Source: Botryllus schlosseri (taxonomy: Eukaryota > Chordata > Ascidiacea > Stolidobranchia > Styelidae). From it: a stretch of DNA of 20,766 nt. This document shows positions 1 to 10,900 of this stretch, piece after piece. The notes under the pieces were generated by a model. It ran no database searches. It was not told where the DNA came from and saw nothing but the letters and a program-made list of their open reading frames with translations. The position numbers were made by a program, and so were the translations under genes. The stretch's first letter is position 1. Each line of letters opens with the position of its first letter. The stretch lies in contig ATSW01012591.1 of the NCBI GenBank assembly GCA_000444245.1, positions 1 through 20,766 of the forward strand, written 5' to 3'.

Positions 1-1522
1 ACATCATAATTAGTTATCACAAGAATACGGCCCGCCACTTCATAAAGAGTTTCAATCTGCAGTGCAGCGCTGCATGAAAGAAATGCGGCATTACTACGAT
101 ATAATAGTAGCCTACATCGTATTAGTCTATTGTTACGCCATAAAACGAAGGTGGTTGAAGTAGGAGATGGAGTTAGACTAGACTGGATCAGTGCTTTTCA
201 ATCGGGTGTATCTCGCAACCGAAGGTGTTCCATGCGTTTTAAAGGGCTGATCACTCTAACGGGGTGTGACAATAAAGGTGTTCTTCCTTAGCTTCAAAAG
301 CGCTTGGAGCATCTCAGACGCAATGACGGAATCTCAAACTATTCAATTATAGATAACTAGCCTCCGTATGTTAGATAGCCTGTCTACAGTTTGATTTTCC
401 AGAAGGCATTGTGTGCCAAGACAAAAAACCTGAATAGTGTTTTGGCCACAATGGTGAAAACTGTTAATATGATTTTTGTCTCATCAACTGTATCAGTTAC
501 GCCATATATCACTAGATGCAGAGATTCAATATGGCGATGTCATGTAGGCCTATATCTGTCATGTTCGCTCATTGAGTCGAGCAGCTATGCTTACACGAGT
601 GTATGATCTGCGAAATGAAATAGCAACTTTCCTCCAAAATACAAATATCGCCGACTCATAATCTTGTAATCGAAAATGGGTATCTCATCTTGCTTTCCTG
701 GCACATTTAACGTCACATCTGAACAAATTGAACTTGCAACTGCAGGGGGAAAACAACTACATACATGAGATGTTGAGGCGCATTCAAAACAAATCTGTGA
801 CTCTGGAAATGCCAACAGTACAACGAAAATTATGCTCACTTTCCTATACTGGAGGAGAGAAAACCTAGTACCAACACTACATTTGTAACTGTGATACGAA
901 ATTTAACTACTGAATATTCACCCGCTTTTCCGACATTCCTTGTCTACAAAATGAATTCTGACTATTCAGTACTCTGTTTAATATGGACGCCAATACCATT
1001 GCCTGAAAATTTCAAATGGGCCTTTCTGAAATGCGATGCAGTTGAATTGAATGACAAATTTCATACAAAGAGCATATCGCTGCATGACCTTGACAAAGAG
1101 TACGTTCTTGAAATTGGTCTTTATCCCAGCTTGACCAGCAATGCAAAAAAATTGCATCGATTTTTGAAAGCACGTAGCCTACGCATGTCAACAATAGTTT
1201 TGAACAATGAAATTCACGAAGAGCAAGCTAAGATCACGTATTTCGGACGTCCGTTTTGAATAGGGTCTGATTCTTGTTTCATCTGACTTGTTACCAGAAA
1301 TTGAAAACCTTTCACAAAGCAGGCTGCGTCAATTGTCACAATTATTCTGTGTCGTTGAAGTGTAAATACATGTGTCTTCGGATTGGTATCATTGAGATTG
1401 CAGCAATGTAGGATAATATACCGAAGTGAGCGTAAAATATAGTACTAAGAAAAAATCCGGCCCGTCGAAAGGTTGTACACCCGAAATTAGGCCCGCGACT
1501 AGCAAAAGGTTGCCGACCCCTG
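1..1522 (+). pseudogene. Decayed hAT DNA transposon (GTF2IRD2/ZBED-like transposase), left end outside window
   Basis: Pieces of an hAT transposase appear in order on the plus strand in changing frames. They are LIFQKALCAKTKNLNSVL (391-470, family HCLIHQEALCAK), LTRVYDLRNEIATFLQN (about 591-640), LAFLAHLTSHLNKLNLQLQG (689-748), FPTF and PENFKWAFLKCDAVELNDKF (about 918-1060), a C-terminal dimerisation stretch with FEST and SRR (about 1163-1258) and LLPEIENLSQSRLRQLS (about 1286-1339). Several in-frame stops and frame changes show it is inactive. The 3' end at 1507-1522 reads AGGTTGCCGACCCCTG, the complement of the common hAT end CAGGGGTCGGCAACCT. The region before 390 is too decayed to assign. 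Confidence 0.8.
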
Positions 1523-1570
1523 CCATATTTGATACTTTTTCCATACTCTCGCAGTTGCCCAACCTCTCAA

Positions 1571-1607
1571 ATAATATTTTATAATAATAATAATATAATA
1601 ATAATAT
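1571..1607. repeat. AAT/ATA microsatellite
   Basis: This is a run of imperfect (AAT)n units beginning ATAATATTTTATAATAATAA. It lies just outside the hAT end. Confidence 0.85.
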
Positions 1608-3899
1608 CATTTTGCTGTGTTGAAATGAAATTTCCCGACGTTTATATTCTTGTTATGTTGGATGAAACATGGCCTAGTAGGCCATGGATGAAATTATCGA
1701 ACTCATCTTGGTATATTACCGAATGGAGGGTACGATAAGCGAGACATACGCTGTAGCTCAGTAACACGACTGCAGCCGAATATCATTCGTTTTTATGACA
1801 TTCAGATTGTAATATTTATCATTAATATTATTTTCCTTGATATGCGAGCTGCACAATTATTTTGTTTTCAAATAGATGTCGACCGGGGTGGGTGAGTCTG
1901 GGTCGTAATTTCAGATATGAACTTGGACCTGTATACCTGCACATTTACATATTCCATACCGGAATTTCGTTCCATACCATGCGATAGGCTACCATACCTA
2001 TACTATGTCCTGCTTCTCAATAAAGCAATATAGTTTATCAATTGAACTGCGACTGTGATCGTTGGTACGTGGCGAGAATAACTCGATCAGCGCTTATGCA
2101 GGAACGCTTCAAACATCATGATCCGAGTGTCATTTGATCGCGTAGATTAAATTCAATCTGTAAACTGCAACTGTAACTGATCTACGGTTATTTGATCATA
2201 ATCAGACCGTGGCTATGAACTCTTCCATTGGTGAGTATTTAGCTGAGAAATCTAATTGGGAAAAAACCATAGGGACGAGAGATTTCTATATTGGGGAAAA
2301 GCCGCACACTGTCTGCACTCTAATCGACTTATATTAAAATCCATCAACCTCGCTTGCGTCAGCAGAAGGAATTTTTGTTCAAGCTTAAAATTGGTCACTA
2401 GCTGCGCTCTCGGCAGCTTGTATCTTATTTGTTTATTTCTATGAATTTATAACATACGATGTGTCTATGCAACATATTTAGATGCAAGTTTTCGAAATTC
2501 GGACGATTGCCCCTGAAGAATATCAGCTCGATAAGCTTCGGGTTTTAATATATTTACGCAATGAACATATTGCTAAAATCTATATAAAAAATCCGTACCC
2601 CCAAAAGTCTCTTCAATTGCTGATTTGCAAATGAGCCAACAGATAGTTGTGATGGAATCGACTTTCCAATCGAATTTCAAAAGGACCTGGCTTGGATTGT
2701 TTGGTTGTACTAAGGTAAGTATCTCTTGAAACATGACTCTCGAAAGATTTTCCGACCAAGAGATAACTATACCCTAATACGCTAGGCCGGTACTCCAATC
2801 ACCAGCATTCTTGTTATGGACGTGGCTTCGGTTTCGAACCCTAACATAACCTGCGTACGCCACTTCCACCGTAACAGTCACGATTCGGCGACTGATCGGG
2901 CCCAATTACCTGCAACCCATGATCGTCAAGATGGACTTATCATCACAAATCATATGTGTGAGCTGAGTGTGTGTCGTGACCTTCACCGAATCCCTGGCTC
3001 AGATAAACCCCGGGATTCGTCTGAATCTCGGAACCACTGCTCCATGCAGATTGCCACCCAACGCACACTCGATTGAGCACAATGGAACATCGCCAATAAT
3101 TTTTATTTCCTCATCGGTCAAACACCACAACCGTTCACAAAGGTCAAAGTAAAGGAATAGTCTCGCACAAGATTTCGCCATGCCGACAGACTCAAGACTA
3201 TATAGTTTCGCAAAAGTAAAAATTTGGAATATAAACGCATTCGACTCAAAAATCGTAATAAAGATCAAAACAAGCAGAAAGCCGTTTCGTGTCGATAATT
3301 TATCGCGCCAACGGCTTGAACATGCCTTGTCGCAAAGAAACTTGTCAAAACCTTTAAAAACAAACAGAGCAAAAGGGACAGAATGCCAGTATGCAACGCT
3401 AAATTCACGAGATATCCGTATTAGTATTAGCACAGTTCCACCAACCACTAACGAGAGGCCTGATTCGATAATGACATCATCAGTGACGAAATCAAATCAA
3501 TCATATCGAATCAAAACGCGATCTCACTGACACTCAAACGAATGTAATACATATTGCATTTATAACGTCGTGTTTTGCTGACTCGCGTTTTTATTGGAGG
3601 GCGTTACGTGACAGAAATCGGAAATCGCTGTCATTAATGAAATCGGCCTGTCGTGTAGACGTCCGAAATTGGAATCGCCTTTCGATGATATAAGAAACGC
3701 AACGGCCATTTATCTTACAGGAATATCACAATATCGAGATAAAAAGCTGTCAGGCGCACACAAACATAGATACAAACTCACGTAAAAGTATGCAACTCGG
3801 AACGGACGGCTTCAAGATATGCAAAACAAGAACCGAACCAGGAACAGTACATCATGCTCAAAGCACGTTAAAGGACTCAAAATATGTCTATCAAAACAA
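1608..3899. other. Intergenic DNA without a supported gene
   Basis: I see no gene here. Open frames on both strands (longest 149 codons, minus 3448-2999) overlap each other, match no family I recognise and are within chance expectation for this composition. A possible plus-strand AATAAA occurs near 2021-2026. Two copies of ATTTGATC near 2131 and 2191 flank a loose inverted GTAGAT/ATCTAC pair. Confidence 0.5.
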
Positions 3900-4380
3900 A
3901 AAAACACACCAACAGGTCGAATATCGACGCGAGGCGTCTCGCGGCGCGAAAGTTTCGCGCCGAAAATCGCATAGTTACAAAAGGGCGTTGTGACGACATA
4001 TACAATGTACAACGCGTCGAAGCGACGCGGGAAGCAGTAAAAAAGTAAGGTTAACTCGCGAAGCGTGGGTTAATAAGGTCGGTAAAAGCGGCATCTGTGA
4101 GCTGAGGTACGTTGTCGGCGTACGAATGATGGCGGTATTTAAACGTATACACAAATATGGGGGTTGGCAAATATCCGGATTCGCGAGCGCGTCCGGTGGT
4201 ATTCAGATCCGGTAAAATCGCGAAATCCACGCCGGAGCAATAATTCGAGTAATCGAATCCGAATCGAGACAGAATAGTAATGCATCGAGTAATAGTTATA
4301 GTATCGATAGTCTTTTCCATTGTGGAAACCTTGAAACCTCGATCGGCCGTATCGGAGCATACGAAACGCGTAGTAAAGCG
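3900..4380. promoter_or_regulatory. CpG-dense block downstream of the IRF gene
   Basis: By hand count about 38 CpG dinucleotides lie in 3901-4200, far above the flanking sequence. The block includes a perfect palindrome GGCGCGAAA-G-TTTCGCGCC (3943-3961), i.e. two opposed E2F-type octamers, and TATCGATA (4302-4309), the DRE/DREF-type word. Such blocks often mark unmethylated promoters. A promoter for an unseen neighbouring transcript is an inference; no convincing first exon is visible. Confidence 0.4.
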
Positions 4381-4417
4381 CTACGCATACGTTAGCGGAA
4401 ATGCCATATCTGTGAAG

Positions 4418-4558
4418 TCGTGAGCAAAACCAACAGCATTGTCACAAAGTGCAAGGAAATAGCCAAGGTCGGAAAAACACCAAATCATCTTCAATGTGAC
4501 GTAGAGCTGACATTGTATTCTTTGCGGTCGTATAAAGGTACACATTTGAACTTAACGC
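4418..4558 (+). repeat. Dispersed repeat R1, copy 1
   Basis: It aligns by eye at roughly three quarters identity with 16361-16497 in the same orientation. Shared blocks include GTCACAAAGTGCAA, GGAAAAA/CGAAAAA, ATTCTTTG/TTTCTTTG, GTCGTAT/TTCGTAT and ATTTGAACTT. No coding capacity or clear ends are seen; it could be a SINE or MITE fragment. It lies just past the IRF stop codon. Confidence 0.6.
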
Positions 4559-4694
4559 AACCTACACATCATAATTAGAGTTATTTGAAACACCCGGATA
4601 CTCTATTTGCCCGGCCCTGCTCGTGACTATCGCCGGGCGTTCAGGTATCTTTTGTCGCGATTATGCGTGAAGCCTCGCGCGTTATATCATGCGC
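4420..4694 (-). other. Probable 3' UTR start of the IRF gene
   Basis: This is sequence directly after the TGA. It has no clear AATAAA in the first several hundred bases; the nearest minus-strand AATAAA is far away at 3595-3590. A GC-rich inverted repeat lies 57-86 bases past the stop: GCCCGGC at 4609-4615 and GCCGGGC at 4632-4638, a 7-bp stem with a 16-base loop. The transcript end cannot be placed from sequence, and a dispersed repeat overlaps the distal part. Confidence 0.45.
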
Positions 4695-4919
4695 TCAGTA
4701 TCCAGCGTCCATGTCGACATCCTGGTAGTACTGATCGTCGTTGCGCTTCATCCCGTCCATGTTGACGCCGCCCTCCTGCCGCATTAGGGCGCTAATGAGC
4801 TCGTCGACGTACTCTTCCGAGTCGCGGGTTACGCGTTCGGCCAGATGGTCGTCGCTGCTCGGGCCAGAGTTTAGGATACTGTTGTTGATGCTCACCAGGT
4901 CGTTGTGGCGCTCGCGGAC
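4695..4919 (-). CDS. IRF exon 8: acidic C-terminal tail and stop
   Basis: The acceptor is TTATCTCTCTCAG ending at 4920. It has 74 codons and TGA at 4697-4695. It begins VRERHNDLVSINNSIL and continues with SSDDHLAERVTRDSEEYVDE; the final third is rich in D, M and Y (DQYYQDVDMDAGY). The tail is strongly acidic and contains several Ser/Tyr residues. In vertebrate IRF3/5/7 the segment after the IAD is autoinhibitory and phosphorylated; a similar role here is only inference. The opposite-strand open frame over this exon is a shadow. Confidence 0.92.
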   Translation of the reverse strand, partial: VRERHNDLVSINNSILNSGPSSDDHLAERVTRDSEEYVDELISALMRQEGGVNMDGMKRNDDQYYQDVDMDAGY

Positions 4920-7900
4920 CTGAGAGAGATAATGCCCGGCTGTTAATAAGCGACGGTAAGAAAGGTTGGGTTTATCAGCGCTAAAATTAGGGTTGCATTT
5001 AAAACAAATGGTTGCTTAAATAAAACACTTTGTTTAAAACATGTTTTAATAGACTTTAAAAATAATTGTGTTTTTTCAAGTTGTAAAATTATGCAATAAT
5101 TGTGTGAATACTTTCCAAAAACCATGCTGTATGAGCCTACGGACAATAACCACCCAATATAGCCGACGTATACAATATGCGATGCATGGTTGGAACCCTC
5201 AAACTAGTCGGTTGAACAGCTATAGTGCGTAGATATCTCGTCAAAGGAGCTATATTTACCCTATATTTGCAATTGTCAATGTCAATCCGATATGACGTCA
5301 CAATTGGATATTCGTGACGTCATGGTTAAAAAAATGTATAAAAACATGTTTGTTTTAAATGCAACCCTTGCTAAAACAAATACTGTGAGGTTTAAAATCT
5401 CGCTAATCGAAATTTTATGTTTTGGACTTCCGGCTGTTTTCGTTTATTAATTTACAATATATATAAATGATCATCACTGTGTCGAAAATTTTCTCTCCTA
5501 ATTTTCACTCCGGTTACGCTACTACTAACTATTCACGACGAAACTAGACAATTACCTTGGTAAGCATGTAATGGGCTGCGCGCGGAATGATGACGAGAGA
5601 AATGAGGTTCTTATCCAAAGGATTCTTCATCGACCACGTTTGCCCGAACGATATCTTGATCTCAATCTTAACGTAACGGCGTACGCGTTACTAAAACGAC
5701 CGAAGACTATTACGTGACAATGCCTCGCTTACATCCGGGAGTTTGGCGCTGTGGGCGGTCATCTCGCGGCACATGTCGGACGCGAACTTTCGGAGTTGGG
5801 TGAAAAAATTGCGGTAGTCGAACACAACGGTGGGGGCGCTCCGTTCCAGCTTCTCGGGTTCGTTCTGGTTCGATTCGGGGCTCATGAAGAACACCTGGAA
5901 TGCAACGCCGCGAATTTAATACACGTATCTTCTATACGGGCGGATTTCGAAAGGCAGCTGTCCCCAAAACTGAGGTAACACGTATTCGCGTACTCTGAGC
6001 TGTTAATCTTAGGTGGTCACGATCACAATTGCAAGCTGTATCTCGATGTATGTTGTAGCCGAAGGTTCGTCTTGCAAACGATCAACTGCACCTCTGAAGG
6101 TATTAATCCACAGCTCAGAAAGTCGGTCTCAAGCTTCAGAAACATGGAGACACGCGCTCTCCGCTGCAGCAACTTGATAGTCTACCAAGGCGTTTAATTT
6201 ATCTCGAGTCAAGGCACGCGCGCTGTACAGATTTTCCTGGTTTCGCGACGCATTAACAAAGCGGTTTCGACTTAGCGCATGCAGGCGATGTAGTACGCCG
6301 ACAGTCCCAATGCGCTGAATGGAACATCACGAATATTCGTAACAGACACAAATGCGTACGAAGGCAGCGTTGCGTGAATTTCTGTAAATTAATCAAGTAT
6401 TCACAACCGACTTAGCGACCATAGTCCATAAAAATGAAGCACAACGCACATCGACAGCGGCGTGGAAGCCTTCCTTATCCGAACAAGGTACAGTATAATG
6501 TTTATGGACAAGACTTAGAAATTGGATAAAAAGTACTCCCTTGTCGAAACCGTTTTGCTCACGCGCTATGACGGCAATATCAATCAGAATTAGAACTTGA
6601 CTATAGACGTCGAGGAATATCGGAAAATATTGAACGTAAAATGATCCAGAACTTTACTGCAATACCGAGTAATCTAGGGCTGAACGAAATCGAGTGCCTG
6701 TGTAATTCGATTCCGCCGCCTATGATATCATAACGTCACAGCAGCAATAATGACACATAAAGCGCAGAAATGTCTCTTTCAGTGACCACGAGGAAAACAA
6801 CGCCAGAGAAATTTGTACTTCTTGACAACGACTGTCTCATAGCACTCATGAACAATGACACTAATTTTCGAATACGTACACTCGAAACGTTGTGCCCATC
6901 CCTAGTAATAACAAGGCTGCCCAGATTTCGCGAAAATTCATGAAATAAGCTAGATATACACGCACCCTGCTCTGACACAGACGTTTGGCGACAATGGTCC
7001 CGTTGGCCTGCAGACTAAGCAGCAGTCCGCGCTGTACGTTCTTCAGAAGGTGATTCGTTAGGTTCACTTGCTTTTCAAAGGTAGCGAAAGGTTCCACCGC
7101 TACCAGTTCGATCTGAAAAACGAGAGATCAGATGAAAAACGCAGGTCCGAAAAGAGCGAAAAATGACGGATGTGACGTCATAAACTACATTGTTACCTCA
7201 AAGTGGCTTTTGGGATTAGGAGAATACTCGATTAAAGTCGTTGTAGAGAAGATGATATGCAATTTCCACAAACTAGTCAACCCTCAAGATTATCGCACCA
7301 CGATCTAACATATCAATCTCGCCTACCGACAAATGCGTCAAATTGACTCGTGATTCGTAACCTTGTGACTTGGTTAAAACTCTGAACTCACAACACGCAC
7401 CTGTTCTAGATCCTGAGGTCCGAATACGTGGCTGGGCAGCTCGTGCGCCACAGTCGCTATATGCTGCAGTCCCGAGTTGCCGTAATGAATCCTGCAGCCG
7501 TGTAGGTTGGTAACGTGCTGGTTCATGACCAAAGCGCCGCGGTAGTGCACGAGTACGTCCAATTCGTGTTTGCCTGTCGAGCAATGGAGAAAGGTCAGTG
7601 AAGCCGCCACAAATTATGCAATACACCAGTGGTTATCAACCGTCGGTCCACCGAACAGGTTTCAATTTTATCCTCAATTGCAAAATGTAAGCGAAAGTAA
7701 TGAGTAATAAGTGATGAGAGTAATAAAACAATTTTAATTTAGAAATTTAGAACGCTTTCTGACACGATATACATTTCACGATGTACTTTCGACTTATCCA
7801 ACGTCACTACGCCGCAAGCGTTCCATCGAATAATGTATTCGCATCGAAATAAACCCGAATATAATCGGTTGACGTATGTGTTTATTTCTAAATGAATATA

Positions 7901-10900
7901 TTATTCAATTGTATATTGAAGTGAAGAACCTCGCAGAGTCGCTGCAAGTGTTGTACAAAACTGTATAAAGGTAACCTGCAGCAAGTTTAAGAGCAGTAAT
8001 ACGAATACGCGAAATCGATGAATACTTCATAAACAAAATTCGACAGTACAATATACTGACATTAAACAGTGTATTAAAATCTATCAAACAGCTAACTCGC
8101 ATTTCTTTCAATAGAAACTCGACAGTCAAAATGGAGTTGGTGGTTTTACCATGATTATGCCTTGCCGAAACTTCGCCAGAGCCATTGATAACAAGTGCAA
8201 TATCAAAAACGTAGCAGCACATTTTCCACTAAAATAAAGTTACAATTATTTGATTCGTGTCGATACACGAGTCGTGATTACAATCTGGGTAGATTGCGGT
8301 TTTTGAAAGTTCAGCGGCCCGCTGGATTTGTTTTGAAATTTTACGGGTCCGCTAGCTATCCACTTCAACTGCAATACACGACGGCAATGCAAATAAGATT
8401 TAAAAAACGGATGTGTTTGTTTGCACGCCAGAGTAACAGGGATTTCATCTCATCAGAGTTCGATACACAAGGCGAGTGCATCGCAATCGTATGAATACCT
8501 ATCTGACGTAAGCCACCAGACGGCCGGTCAATAATTATTGTCAATATCTCGACAATCATAAATTGTAACGATAAACTGAGACCCAATATTGCGATGCCTA
8601 ATTGACTGAATATATCAGGGTTTATAAATTCCGTTCGCGCCATACCACGCGTATAGGGTGGTTTGGATTTAGATTTGGCCTCGCGTTGAAATATGAACTA
8701 TACTAAACGGAATACGGTGACGCGCGCTTAACGTATCGCGGACCGAACTGTGTCATCGCAGAATTAATTTCAAACGGTTACAAACCAGCATATCTTATAT
8801 AATATGTCTTATACGCAGAAATGATCAAAGCAGTCAACGTTGCTACTCCGGTAGAAGTTACTTAAAGGGGAAGTACAATACGAAACTCTGAAAGCATTCC
8901 AGTCGGTATTTTCAAAACGTTGGTTTGAAGGCGGGGTCGCATACTCTTAGTAGGTAATCGGGGGTGCATGTCTTCAGAATTGAAAGATTATCTTCGTGAC
9001 TAAAGGCATGGCGACTAAAGACGCAATAGGTAGATGCAAATTGTTACGCTACATACAGAAGAGTTTCCAAAAATATGCATAACAAATTTTGCTCTCTTCC
9101 AACCAGTGCATTGAGTGCAAGCGAAGATGTTGAGTTGAAAATTTTGGATTCGCGAAAATAGCCAGGACGGTGGGTAATCACAGAATTATTAAAGATAAAC
9201 TAAAATAACTTCGCCGCTATGGGTTGAAATTGTGTCAAATTTGTTTTGCAGCGTTTTTGTAGACATGGGGTTGAAAATATAATATGATTTTTTTATATAT
9301 ATAGTAAATTCAAAATTTTCAAACTCCTGTGCGTGCACTGCACGTCTACCAGTTGAAATCGAGCCAAATTTGGTTTGCGGGGATTTGTTTTAGGCAACCT
9401 AACAATTTAATCAGTGAATCCCCGGAATTTGGAAAAAATTATGATATTGATTATTATGATAATGTTCTCTCGTGAAAGCACGCAAACATCCCTCAAACTA
9501 CTTTCTACTATACAAAACACGAACAGCTTCTTTGAGGTACAGAACTTCAATATACAATTGAATAGTATATTCATATTGAAATGAACCCGAATTTTTTCGG
9601 CTGACACTCGTCAGGGGTAATCGTCAGCAACTAGTAGAGAATTCGAAAGAACAGCGTATATCAACAATCGTAACACAAAATATGACGTCACCAGCACGAA
9701 ATGTCGAATACGAGAGCGTTCAATATACTATTTTTAGATGATACACGAACTCTTTTTGTTGACACAGCCTTGGCTGGTGTATTTTGATAAAAGTCGACTC
9801 CAAGGCGCACAAATGAAAGTGTGAGCGACCCTTTCCGAGTATGCGAAATCTGTCGTCTCGGTAATTTTTCGCACAGACGGGATTATCCAACAAGTGTTTG
9901 CCAATTGCAGAATTTATGGCACGACGTAAAACTCATTACTTTTGCCTAAAACACTATTGAGTAGAAATACAAAACTCTAAAACCGCTCCAATCCTTACTC
10001 GGCGACTGGTCCGAATGCGACAGCATCTGCGACGGCGGCTGCAGGCTGACCGGTTCCGGAGGCACATGCCCGGATTCGCTACCGACAGGAGACGACACCG
10101 GATTGATCAGGGCCGGGCTCGTGTCGACCGGCAAGCCCCTGTTCTGGTGCTGCTGCTGTCTCTGGTTCGAGTTGCCGTTGCTCGTGGTACGGTGTAACTG
10201 AAGTAGGAATGGCGGTTGTTAGAGCCGGGGATTGCTGGAAAACGAGGAGGCTTCTTGGCGTTTTAGGGGTATTTAGTTTGTTTGCAATCACGGCGTGTAT
10301 TAGTTTTGAAGAGGGATGTTATTTCTGATACAGTTCGCCTATTATATTCAAGGCTGATTACAATGATCCAAATAGGGTTGCATTTTAAGCAAATGCTGTC
10401 ATGAATTTCGTTTGAACGGGCCGTAGACGTATGTTCCCAGCGCGGCTGAGCTTACTTCATTATGATGATGGCCGTGACCGTGTTGTTCCGGAGGCCTGAT
10501 GGGTCCGTCCGTGGACGACAGGTGCGGCCTGATGCTGTGGTCTTGAAATTCCAACTCCTGGTCGTCGATGGGCGGCGGCACCACGTTCAGGTGGCCGGAG
10601 TCTTTCACGCGCATGCGGCCTGCGAGTAACAAGCGTCGCGTTAACGCACCTGCGTTGATAGTGATGTGTATCAAGGACGCTTTTCGTAATAGCAACCGTT
10701 ACTTGATCGCAATTTGATTTAAAATCAAAATCAGGGGTAGGCAAACGATTGATGCGTACAGAAGCAGCCAGCGAATATAGGAGAGTTCAACCAGGTTTGT
10801 ATTTCCGAACTTGCGGTGACAGCACGATTGTGACGTCACCTTGAATCGTGACAGGCCAGTCCTCGGTAATTTGTTTGGCTGCGACCTTGCGTGTCGCCAG

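Larger units (their letters stand above)
7700..9998 (-). other. Intron between IRF exons 3 and 4, remaining sequence
   Basis: Apart from the repeats listed separately I see no gene. Open frames here (for example minus 8643-8365) have no family resemblance and no matching splice phases. One TGACGTCA lies at 9683-9690. Confidence 0.55.

Noticed and set aside
2820-2845. tRNA-like GGTTTCGAACCC
   Set aside because: It resembles a T-arm, but no matching acceptor stem, D-arm or anticodon arm could be placed upstream.
2999-3448. 149-codon open frame on the minus strand
   Set aside because: It is the longest in the window, but about 0.5 frames of this length are expected by chance at this composition. 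It overlaps a 116-codon frame on the other strand and resembles no family I know.
4051-4360. Two overlapping minus-strand frames (89 and 73 codons) in the CpG-dense block
   Set aside because: CpG-rich sequence is poor in stops; the frames overlap each other, and neither has a domain or splice evidence.
4884-4901. DLVSIN as a pLxIS adaptor-docking motif
   Set aside because: The motif needs L-x-I-S; here the order is L-V-S-I, so it does not fit, though its position after the IAD is similar.
4741-4923. Plus-strand frame of 60 codons
   Set aside because: It lies antisense to the last IRF exon and is a shadow frame.
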